Source of the DNA: JAICIG01 sp035532215
GTDB taxonomy: Bacteria > Planctomycetota > Planctomycetia > Pirellulales > JAICIG01
Assembly (NCBI GenBank): GCA_035532215.1
Contig: DATKRK010000036.1
Span: 1 to 40,877 of the forward strand
Direction: 5' to 3'
DNA: 40,877 nt
Shown: piece after piece, positions 33,144 to 39,861 of the stretch
How the letters are laid out: every line of letters starts with the position of its first letter
How positions within the stretch are numbered: position 1 is the first letter of the stretch
The notes under the pieces: model-generated
Told to the model about the DNA's origin: nothing
The model's database searches: none
What the model saw: only the letters and a program-made list of their open reading frames with translations
Position numbers and translations under genes: made by a program

Positions 33144-34340
33144 TCAGTTCCGATCCGTTGCGCGCACCGAGCTGACGATGCCGTCGCTGACCGAGCTGGC
33201 AAACCCCTTGGGAGCGCCGAAAGCCAGCACCGATTCGCCTTTATCGGGCGGCGTTTCCGCCAACGGCAACGCTTTCAGGATGCGGTCGCGGGGTTCGATT
33301 TTCAACAGCGCCAGATCCTTGCCCGGTGCGATCACCAGGAACCCGGTCACGTCGAATTTCGCTTTGTCGGTCGGAAAGGTCACCGTGGCGTTTTTGGCGC
33401 CCTCGATCACATGGTAATTCGTGGCGATCGTGCCGCGGCTGTCGATGACGAAGCCGCTGCCCAGGCCGACTCCCGGCACTTCCACGACCACAACCGAAGG
33501 TTCGACGGCTTGGACGACGTCGCGAGTCGACCCTAGGACCGGCCGCGGACCATTCGGCTGCGGCGCGGTGCTTCCGGGAGCGCTGTTTCCGAACGACGAT
33601 CCGCCAAACGAGTTACTCGGCGGCATTGGGAAGCCGGCGCCGGGCGGCGGCGCGACTGGGCCGGCAAAGCCGGGATTGGTCGGAGCGGGCGCGGGTTGAA
33701 CGGGATTTGGCGCAGCTTGAAACGCCCCCGGCGCGGGCTGAAACGGCGAAACGCTGGGCGGCGGCGAGCTGGCCGCGGGCGGCGTGAAGTTATTGCTTGG
33801 CGTCGCGTTGGGCAAATTCGTCGGCTGCACCGCAAGAGGTTGCTCCGCCTTGGGAGGCACGCCCGCGTTGGTCGGCGCGCCAGCGCCCGAGACGCCGTCG
33901 GACGAAGGCCCGCCTGCGGCGGCATCCGTTTGGGGCGAGTCAACCGACGGCGCGGCGGCCACGGCCGGCGCTCTGCGGAGCATACGGTAGCCGAGGAACA
34001 CGAAAATCGGCATGCACGCCGCGACCAACGCCACGATCACGCCAATCAGCAAGCGCGATCCGCCCTCGCCTGCGGCAACTGGCTGATTCATCGGGCGTCG
34101 CGAGCCCTGCTGACGGGGAACCGGCTGACGCGGCGCTCCGCCGCCGAGCGATTGATAGTCGCCGCGAACGGCTGGATTGCGATTCGCGGGTTGCCGCATG
34201 GGCGCCGTTTGAGGCTCGGCGGCCAGGCCGGGGACGGAGAATTCTCCCCCGCAATACGGACATTGGGCGGCTTGCCCTGCCAGGCTGGAAGAGACCGCCA
34301 CCGTCTGATTGCAGTGCGGGCAGGCGAGATGTTGGTCCAT
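33144..34340 (-). CDS. zinc-ribbon/trypsin-like (S1C/HtrA-type) protease, N-terminal fragment
   Basis: A 398-residue frame. The N-terminus is a zinc ribbon (CPHCNQTVAVSSS, then QCPYCGGEFSVPG). A Pro/Gln-rich stretch, one membrane helix (LLIGVIVALVAACMPIFVFLG) and a long Pro/Ala/Asn-rich linker follow. The start of a trypsin-like domain comes next: GLGSGFVIDSRGTIATNYHV with catalytic His, and PGKDLALLKI with catalytic Asp. The frame stops at 33144 just after DGIVSSVRATDRN, before the catalytic Ser. ATG 34340 starts MDQHLACPHC, with AGAGGG upstream. It was presumably a membrane-anchored protease with a cytoplasmic zinc ribbon. Confidence 0.78.
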   Translation of the reverse strand: MDQHLACPHCNQTVAVSSSLAGQAAQCPYCGGEFSVPGLAAEPQTAPMRQPANRNPAVRGDYQSLGGGAPRQPVPRQQGSRRPMNQPVAAGEGGSRLLIGVIVALVAACMPIFVFLGYRMLRRAPAVAAAPSVDSPQTDAAAGGPSSDGVSGAGAPTNAGVPPKAEQPLAVQPTNLPNATPSNNFTPPAASSPPPSVSPFQPAPGAFQAAPNPVQPAPAPTNPGFAGPVAPPPGAGFPMPPSNSFGGSSFGNSAPGSTAPQPNGPRPVLGSTRDVVQAVEPSVVVVEVPGVGLGSGFVIDSRGTIATNYHVIEGAKNATVTFPTDKAKFDVTGFLVIAPGKDLALLKIEPRDRILKALPLAETPPDKGESVLAFGAPKGFASSVSDGIVSSVRATDRN

Positions 34341-34802
34341 GACCAAATAGCCCTCTTTGTTGGATGCGAGCGTATTTAACCGCGAAAATGGACAACGAGA
34401 AACCGCCGCTTTCCGAGCACGCATCGTAACACCCGCCAACCGCGCCTGCAACGACTTTTGGTTTTCTAGTCGAGAAAGTTCGGCGATTTACGCGGTTCTT
34501 GCAGAATGCAAAATCGCCCGTCTGTTCGCGTCGGTTCGGGCGAGTGCTCTGTGAGCCGCGAATTGCTGCCTGGCTGACAGAGCACAGCGGAATGCCGTCT
34601 TAAAATACGAATTCTTAGGATTCGCCGCACTACGCTTGCCGTTCACATCGCAAGCGTTGCAGCGGGCGAGGCAAGATTCGTCATTGCGCAAATTGGAGAA
34701 CGTCGAAACTGCATGACAGCATCGCGAGGCGCCCTCGGCGATACGCACCGGGCGGCGCCGCGCCAGGACCAAGTTCCGACACTCTTCAACCACCGATTCG
34801 TC
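34341..34802. other. gene-free region with one hairpin
   Basis: This is the divergent gap between the protease and the response regulator gene, and no protein-like frame is visible. A hairpin at 34545-34584 pairs TGCTCTGT with ACAGAGCA and continues with AGCC/GGCT after one mismatch. The region is GC-poorer than average and should hold promoters for both genes, but no consensus pair stands out. Confidence 0.5.
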
Positions 34803-35234
34803 ATGCCCCTAGTGACCCCTCATTCCGCGTCTATTCTCTTGATCGACGATGAACCCGACGTGCTGGACGAAATCGCCTCCGCGTTGGCGCAAACCGGCTA
34901 TATTTGCCGTTGCTGCCAAGAGCCTCGGGCGGCGATGATGATGGCCCGCGAGTTGAAGCCTGACTTGATAATCTCTGATATCAATCTCGGCAATTCCAGC
35001 GGCCTGGAACTCTGCGGCCAGCTCAAGCAGATCGAGGGCCTGGCGCACACGCCGGTGATTTTCTTGTCGGGCGCTCAGATTCCGGACATCGTCAAGCGGT
35101 CGCACGCTGCGGGGGGCGCCTATTACCTGCGCAAGCCCTTTGATCCGGAGGTTTTGATCGAACTGGCGGAGAAGGCCCTCTGGATGCCCCACCTGGTGCA
35201 TCGCTCCGTCGCTCAATCGGCCGGCGCGCGTTGA
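34803..35234 (+). CDS. stand-alone response regulator receiver domain
   Basis: This 143-residue protein is a single receiver domain. It has the acidic pair Asp15-Asp16 in ILLIDDEPDV, phospho-acceptor Asp59 in LIISDINLGNSSG, switch residue Ser89 in VIFLSGA, and Lys111 in YLRKPFDP. No output domain follows, so it would act like CheY/Spo0F-type proteins by docking to a partner after phosphorylation by a histidine kinase, which is not in the window. ATG 34803 begins MPLVTPHSAS; an ATG 90 bases upstream gives a non-conserved leader. Confidence 0.9.
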   Translation: MPLVTPHSASILLIDDEPDVLDEIASALAQTGYICRCCQEPRAAMMMARELKPDLIISDINLGNSSGLELCGQLKQIEGLAHTPVIFLSGAQIPDIVKRSHAAGGAYYLRKPFDPEVLIELAEKALWMPHLVHRSVAQSAGAR

Positions 35235-35235
35235 T

Positions 35236-35265
35236 TTGACACAAATCCCCGATCGCTGGGATAAT
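35236..35265 (+). promoter_or_regulatory. promoter for the pterin dehydratase gene
   Basis: TTGACA (35236-35241), a perfect -35, and GATAAT (35260-35265) are separated by 18 bases, starting right after the response-regulator stop at 35234. The dehydratase ATG is 59 bases beyond the -10. Confidence 0.65.
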
Positions 35266-35324
35266 CGGCGAGACGCCCGTGCGGAGCGAAAACGCGCTGT
35301 TTGCTGCAAGTAGAGGAGGTCGAC

Positions 35325-35687
35325 ATGGAAACGCTCACGGCCAGGCAGCTCACGCAGAAGAAGTGTCTGCCTTGCGAGGGCGGAATCCCCGCCTACAGCC
35401 TGGAAGAAGCGACGCGGCAGCTTGCCAAGCTCGACGGCTGGCGACTGACGCACGAGGGCCAGCGGATCCGCAAGGATTGGACCGTAAAAAATTTCATGAC
35501 CGGCGTCGACTTCTTCAATCGCGTGGCGCAAGTCGCCGAAGACGACAACCATCATCCGGACTTGCACCTCGAAAGTTACCGCAAGCTCTCGATTGAGATC
35601 TGGACGCACGCCATCGGCGGTCTCTCCGAAAACGATTTCATCCTGGCCGCCAAGATCGACGAATTGCCGATCCAGTTGAAATCGTAA
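35325..35687 (+). CDS. phhB: pterin-4a-carbinolamine dehydratase
   Basis: A 120-residue protein of the PCD/DCoH family, which dehydrates 4a-hydroxytetrahydrobiopterin to recycle the pterin cofactor of aromatic amino-acid hydroxylases. The family signature is EDDNHHPDLHLESYRKL followed by IEIWTHAIGGLSENDF, with the catalytic His pair in NHHP. AGGAGG lies 5 bases before the ATG at 35325, and a good promoter precedes it. No hydroxylase gene is in the window, so the true substrate could also be a moco-related pterin, as proposed for some bacterial homologues. It ends 5 bases from the convergent outer-membrane-like gene. Confidence 0.92.
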   Translation: METLTARQLTQKKCLPCEGGIPAYSLEEATRQLAKLDGWRLTHEGQRIRKDWTVKNFMTGVDFFNRVAQVAEDDNHHPDLHLESYRKLSIEIWTHAIGGLSENDFILAAKIDELPIQLKS

Positions 35688-35692
35688 GGCCG

Positions 35693-36688
35693 TCACCACC
35701 AGACGCGGCTGGGGTTCCAGGGCCAATAGCTGCGCCGCGCGCCGCCGCCGAAGTGCCATTCGATGTTGAACGTAATCGCCAGATTGTGCATCAGGCTCGT
35801 GCCGTTGCCTGCGCCGTAGGTGACGTTATCGCGGATGTCGAAGCGAAACGCGACGCGATTGCCCAAGCGATACTTGACGCCGCCCCCCCAGGGAAGATTG
35901 AATAGCGTCGAGTGCAATTGCTGATCGAGTTCGTTCACGAAGTTGACGTCGTTCAGGCCCGTGCCGATCAGCAAATAGGGCCGCAGCCGCGTATCGCCCC
36001 AGGGATACCACAGGCAATCGATGTCCCACAGGAACAGCTTCTCGTCTCCCATTTTAGTGGGAAGCTGGGGATAACTGTTGCCGACTTTCGCAAAACCGAA
36101 GTTCGATTCCAGGCCAAAGTTTTTAGAAACGTCCCAGCCGAGGCGAAAGCCGATGTAGAAGGCCGAGCCGGCCTTCACGCGATCGGGCAGCGGATTGGCG
36201 ACCAGGAGCGTGCCCATGAAGCCGTCGATGTGATAGGGGCGAAACATCCAGCTCTCGCGCATCAAAGGCGCCTTGAACGCTGGAGCGTAGGCTTCGGACA
36301 ATGGTTCGGACAACGCTGGCGAGGCCGGCGGAAGCATACCCGGCGGCAGTGCGTCGGGGACCAATTCGCTTCCGGTCAGCGGCGCCGCGGCGCCGCGGCC
36401 GACCCAGCGCGGCGGTTCACCCTGCCAGCGCGGTCCGGTGGGCTTGGGGAGCAGTTCCGCTTCGGGCGGAGCGAATTCTTTTTCCGCCGCCGAGGCATAT
36501 TGCAGCGCAGGAGAGTCCTCGACGGGGGGAGGCAACGAGAATTCGCTCGCTTCCAGCGCTTCGACCGGGGCGGGTTCGCGCAAAGGATTGGTCGGCCGAC
36601 TGGTCGGCGGCGATTGGGCCGCGGCGCGCGGCGCCACGCTCAGCGCAAGCGCGAAAAACCACGTCGCCAGTGGGCATCGATATGCCAT
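35693..36688 (-). CDS. exported outer-membrane beta-barrel-like protein
   Basis: A 331-residue protein with a signal peptide (LATWFFALALSVAPRAAAQ), a Pro/Glu-rich linker to about residue 140, and a domain of alternating amphipathic strands. The strands include SAFYIGFRLGWDVSKNFGLE, DEKLFLWDIDCLWYPW, RPYLLIGTGLNDVNFV, GGGVKYRLGNRVAFRFDIRD and HNLAITFNIEWHFGG. The strand pattern, aromatic girdles and tyrosine/glycine content match OmpA/OmpW-like eight-stranded barrels. A short Trp/Arg-rich tail follows the last strand. The Pro-rich segment may span the periplasm or extend to the surface. Role unknown. Confidence 0.75.
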   Translation of the reverse strand: MAYRCPLATWFFALALSVAPRAAAQSPPTSRPTNPLREPAPVEALEASEFSLPPPVEDSPALQYASAAEKEFAPPEAELLPKPTGPRWQGEPPRWVGRGAAAPLTGSELVPDALPPGMLPPASPALSEPLSEAYAPAFKAPLMRESWMFRPYHIDGFMGTLLVANPLPDRVKAGSAFYIGFRLGWDVSKNFGLESNFGFAKVGNSYPQLPTKMGDEKLFLWDIDCLWYPWGDTRLRPYLLIGTGLNDVNFVNELDQQLHSTLFNLPWGGGVKYRLGNRVAFRFDIRDNVTYGAGNGTSLMHNLAITFNIEWHFGGGARRSYWPWNPSRVWW

Positions 36689-36837
36689 TCGCCGCTTTAC
36701 GGCATCTGCCGCCGCTTGGAGCCGAAGAACTCGCAGAAGAAGAGGCCGCGGATTATGTCGGCCCTGCCTGGCGGTGTCAATGCGATTCGCTTCGCTTGGG
36801 CCGCAGATTGAGCTTCCCGAAAAACGCCGTTGGCCCC

Positions 36838-36843
36838 TATAAT
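36838..36843 (+). promoter_or_regulatory. -10-like TATAAT upstream of the exported unknown gene
   Basis: A perfect TATAAT lies 83 bases before the ATG at 36927, in the divergent gap with the barrel-protein gene. No good -35 hexamer sits at the right distance, so this is a weak call. Confidence 0.35.
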
Positions 36844-36926
36844 CCGCGCCGCAAATCGCACCGCGGCGAGTGAGCGAGCCATGCGGCCCGCGTCTTGCCG
36901 CCCGGCGGGTTCACAAGGAGGCGACC

Positions 36927-38123
36927 ATGCCGTTTCTGATCCGTAAGCCCATCCGAGTAGCTGTCTTGGGATGCGCCTGCTGGACCGTCTGCATTGCAGT
37001 CCGCGCCGACGAAGAATTGCCGGCGCCGGAACCAGTTCCTGCCGACGAACTCGCTTTGCCGAAGAATTACCCGGCGGAACGCTTTGCACATCCCCTGCGG
37101 ACGTCGAACGCCGACGCCGAAAGCCCGTCGCGTATGCTCGAAGAAAGCCCCGACGTGCAGGAGTTCGCGCGCCGGCTGAACGAGCAACTGAACGCCGAAG
37201 AACCGGGGAAACCTGCCAAATTACGGTCGGGCAGGACCGGTTTGTGGAACCCGGGCGCGTTGAACCGCGACACTTGCGCCGGCAATTGCCCGATCTGCGG
37301 GTCGGCGGTGAAAGGCCGGAATGACTTGACCTTCGAAAAGGCGCTCGGCGGGCGTTCGCGCAAGCCGGCGGCCCATTGGCTGTTCGAACAGATTGACGTC
37401 GGCGAGTTGCCCGGCGACGAGACGAGCAAAGGCGAAGCCAAGCTGACGCCCGGCGAACCCGCGCAGGTGATTATGGAGCTGCGCGAACGGCTGGGCACGA
37501 GCGCGCTTGAAGGGAGCGAATTCACGGTCAAACCCGACGCGCTGGCCAAACTGATCCGGGCGCTCGACCGGGAAGCCCAGCAAGAGGAACAAGACTCGTT
37601 CGACCGGGCGCCGCTCTTGGAGCCTTTGCCGTCGGCCCTCGCCGAACCTGCGGAAAATCACGACGCGGCAATTTCGGCCCTGCGGATGGCCAGCCGGCAA
37701 TTGGACGAGGCGGCCGACGTGCTGGAAGAGCAGAACCTGTTCGAGCGGGCCGACCAGTTGCGAGGCCAAGCCGACCAGTTGCGCCGCGACGCTCGGACTT
37801 TTTTGCAGGAAGAGCTTGTTCCTTACCAAACCGCACCAGTCCAGCAAACGTCGATTTTTTTGCCACCTGAGAATGGACCGGCGGAGGCCAATCATTGCGA
37901 GTCTGAGCGCCCCGAGTTCAATAGCGTTTTTCGCCCGCGCGGTTGCAGCGCGTTTGCCTTGAATTCTTTGTCAGCTTGGAACTTGCAATTGGCCAAGAGC
38001 GTGGAGCGGATGATCGGCGACTACGCTCAGATCTTGGGAATGATCGATTACGAGATACTGCGTAAACGCAAAGATTACGGTTTTCACGACGGCGTTGAGG
38101 TTGGTTTCCCGATCACACGCTAA
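36927..38123 (+). CDS. exported protein of unknown function with Cys-x3-Cys-x2-Cys motif
   Basis: A 398-residue protein starting MPFLIRKPIRVAVLGCACWT, a likely signal peptide ending near AVRADE. A Glu/Pro-rich stretch follows, then CAGNCPICGSAVKGR (three Cys in a metal-knuckle-like spacing). After that come helical regions (VIMELRERLGTSAL; ISALRMASRQLDEAADVLEE; RADQLRGQADQLRRDARTFL) that look like a short coiled coil. The last 70 residues (SLSAWNLQLAKSVERMIGDY) are helical too. No family recognised; such architectures are common in planctomycetes. AAGGAGG lies 5 bases before ATG 36927. It is divergent from the barrel-protein gene, so a shared envelope role is possible. Confidence 0.75.
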   Translation: MPFLIRKPIRVAVLGCACWTVCIAVRADEELPAPEPVPADELALPKNYPAERFAHPLRTSNADAESPSRMLEESPDVQEFARRLNEQLNAEEPGKPAKLRSGRTGLWNPGALNRDTCAGNCPICGSAVKGRNDLTFEKALGGRSRKPAAHWLFEQIDVGELPGDETSKGEAKLTPGEPAQVIMELRERLGTSALEGSEFTVKPDALAKLIRALDREAQQEEQDSFDRAPLLEPLPSALAEPAENHDAAISALRMASRQLDEAADVLEEQNLFERADQLRGQADQLRRDARTFLQEELVPYQTAPVQQTSIFLPPENGPAEANHCESERPEFNSVFRPRGCSAFALNSLSAWNLQLAKSVERMIGDYAQILGMIDYEILRKRKDYGFHDGVEVGFPITR

Positions 38124-38501
38124 GCGATTTCAAAGCTCGACATTCAACCTGGTGCAACGTGCCACCGGAGCGAGCCACGGATAAAACCCAGCGCGGCCTT
38201 CGGCCGCATGCGAAAGTAGCAGGCACATTCCATGTGCCGTCGCCCGAAGCGAGTTTTGAACTTCATCTTAGTGCCCGCGACGGCACACCGGAGTGTGCCT
38301 GCTACTTTGGCGGAAGCGTCTTCAACCTATTTCCCTGCGCCCGCGCATTCGCGCTTCTGTCGGCCGAGCCCATCTAAGGGCGAAGTAGCTTCGCCTGCTT
38401 GCCGATAGTATTCATTGCTCGCATTCAACCCAGACTCTCTGATCTGTACTTGGGTTGCCTCTCCCGCAACCCTTTACTCAGGTAAGGAGATTCCCGCGCT
38501 C
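38124..38501. other. gene-free region containing a palindromic repeat
   Basis: No credible gene. It contains the palindromic element at 38213-38308 and a small GCGGCC-type hairpin near 38192-38208. AAGGAG near 38484-38489 precedes the next gene. Confidence 0.5.
38213..38308. repeat. 96-bp palindromic element
   Basis: The arms 38213-38242 and 38278-38308 are reverse complements apart from a small mismatch and a one-base bulge in the middle (outer ends AAAGTAGCAGGCACA). The arm wording resembles a dispersed intergenic repeat of Pirellulales genomes. Confidence 0.6.
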
Positions 38502-38798
38502 ATGCTGATCAGTGAACGACAAATTCAAGCACTGGATGATTTAAGAACTTACGTCCACGAAACTTTGTGCGAATTCGACCAACTGGAAACCGGCGCCTTC
38601 CGAATGACGGAGCGCATTCTGCTTCGAGGGGGCAAACCTTGCGGCCTGTATTTTTGCTTGCACGGGCCGCGAGCCGTCAAGTTTTCCGCCATTTGGGAAA
38701 CGCAGCGGAACATGGTGCTGTTTTACAGCTCCAGCGGAGAGCGATTTCAGAAGACCCAGCTTGTGGCCGCTCCGGCCTTGGAACTTGCAGCCGCTTGA
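38502..38798 (+). CDS. small uncharacterised protein upstream of csrA
   Basis: A 98-residue soluble protein with no recognised family. It has a helical start (ISERQIQALDDLRTYVHETL), then beta-like segments (MTERILLRGGKPCGLYFCLH; AVKFSAIWETQRNMVLFYSS). AAGGAG lies 12 bases before the ATG at 38502, a little far. It precedes csrA by 125 bases on the same strand with a stem-loop just after its stop, so co-transcription is possible but not certain. The even amino-acid composition and strong codon bias support a real gene. Confidence 0.62.
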   Translation: MLISERQIQALDDLRTYVHETLCEFDQLETGAFRMTERILLRGGKPCGLYFCLHGPRAVKFSAIWETQRNMVLFYSSSGERFQKTQLVAAPALELAAA

Positions 38799-38879
38799 AA
38801 ACCGCCGGCGAGCGCCAGCGCAGGCTCGCCCGGTGCGGAGGTGCAAAGTCCTCCGGCCTTGACTCCGCAAGCCGCTGTA

Positions 38880-38895
38880 TGTATACATGTATACA
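38880..38895. promoter_or_regulatory. 16-bp perfect palindrome upstream of csrA
   Basis: TGTATACATGTATACA is a perfect palindrome 28 bases before the csrA ATG. It is the most AT-rich spot nearby and could be a repressor operator or an RNA hairpin just ahead of the ribosome-binding site. Confidence 0.45.
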
Positions 38896-38923
38896 CTAAT
38901 CTATCACACATGGAGGTTGGCTC

Positions 38924-39163
38924 ATGTTGGTGCTTTCTCGAAGGGAAAACGAACGGATTCGACTCGGCGACTCGATCGTGGTGACCGTCGTGCGGCTCTC
39001 GGGCGACAAAGTGCGTCTGGGAATCGAAGCGCCCGCCGACATTGTCGTACTGCGAGACGAGTTGCAGACGCTGGCCGCTAGCGGACCAGCCGAATCGACG
39101 CTCAACGAGGCGTGTAGCAGCTCATCGTGTACGCCATCGCCGCTGGCGATGGCTCGGCCGTGA
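38924..39163 (+). CDS. csrA: carbon storage regulator CsrA
   Basis: A 79-residue protein. Residues 1-50 are CsrA: MLVLSRRENERIRLGD, IVVTVVRLSGDKVRLGIEAP, then VVLRDEL. It binds GGA in mRNA leaders as a dimer and controls translation or decay. About 20 extra C-terminal residues (Ser-rich, TLNEACSSSSCTPSPLAMA) exceed the usual 60-65 length. GGAGG lies 7 bases before the ATG, within ACATGGAGG, which resembles a CsrA site, so autoregulation of its own leader is plausible. A palindrome lies further upstream. Confidence 0.92.
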   Translation: MLVLSRRENERIRLGDSIVVTVVRLSGDKVRLGIEAPADIVVLRDELQTLAASGPAESTLNEACSSSSCTPSPLAMARP

Positions 39164-39196
39164 ACGATGTGATACGCCGAATCGAATGGATGCCAT

Positions 39197-39232
39197 CGGC
39201 GCCAACAGCCCCCAAGGGGACTGTTGGCGCCG
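39197..39232. terminator. strong hairpin after csrA
   Basis: CGGCGCCAACAGCCCC (39197-39212) pairs over 16 bp with 39216-39232, with a single bulged A and a 3-base loop. It sits 33 bases after the csrA stop, a position suited to transcript ending or 3' end protection, but lacks a T tract. Confidence 0.45.
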
Positions 39233-39566
39233 AGGCGGTCGTCAACGCCTCTCCGCTGCCGAACGGAAACGGTCCAGATTTTTGCGGGTAGGAATTTGTA
39301 TCCGGAAAAGTTGCGTAACGCCTGAATCCATACCGAACGGCAGCCGCCGGCGCCGACGCCGAGCCCCTAAACCCAACCCCCCCACCAAGCGGGTGGCCTG
39401 GTTTAAAAGGGATGCAAATCGGGATCCGCCCCCGATATACTGGGCCTTCTTCTGAGCGAATCGCGGCCGGCTGACGCGCGGGTGCGTCCGCGCCGCCCCG
39501 AAACATTCCGATTCGCCTCCGCTCTTCACCGATCAAAGCAGCAGCATATATTTCTGCGAATTTCTT

Positions 39567-39595
39567 TGACTTCGTGATGGGCCTTGGGTAACTTA
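39567..39595 (+). promoter_or_regulatory. candidate promoter upstream of the DUF1501 gene
   Basis: TTGACT (39567-39572) and TAACTT (39590-39595) are 17 bases apart. They lie about 266 bases before the DUF1501 start, so this would imply a long leader or an unrecognised small gene. Confidence 0.3.
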
Positions 39596-39861
39596 ATCGC
39601 CTGGAGACACGGGCGAGCGAATACCGGGCGTTCCGGAGGCGGAACTTCGTATGGCTCGCCCGCCCACCCAAAAGTCAAGCGCCACACCGACCACCCCGGC
39701 GCTTGGTTGATGCCGGACGCGTCAACGAATGACGTCCTGCCCCGGCGCCAGTTGCGAAGAAAGATCGATGAAGAAGCGGCTTGATGCCCAGACTGATCGC
39801 TTCGCACTCGTTAGTAGCGCTTCGAAGAAATTCACCTAAATGTCAACTTGGGAGAAGATGC

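Larger units (their letters stand above)
39164..39861. other. gene-poor region between csrA and the DUF1501 gene
   Basis: Frames on both strands are arginine- and proline-rich and not convincing. A hairpin lies at 39197-39232 and a smaller one at 39610-39662 (CGGGCGAGC with GCTCGCCCG). A promoter-like pair lies at 39567-39595. A 66-residue plus-strand frame (39584-39784) is possible but unsupported. Confidence 0.5.

Noticed and set aside
39584..39784. A possible 66-residue gene before DUF1501, and a 93-residue antisense frame at 39526-39807
   Set aside because: Composition is basic and irregular, no ribosome-binding site is seen, and neither strand is clearly favoured. Kept as unresolved gap sequence.
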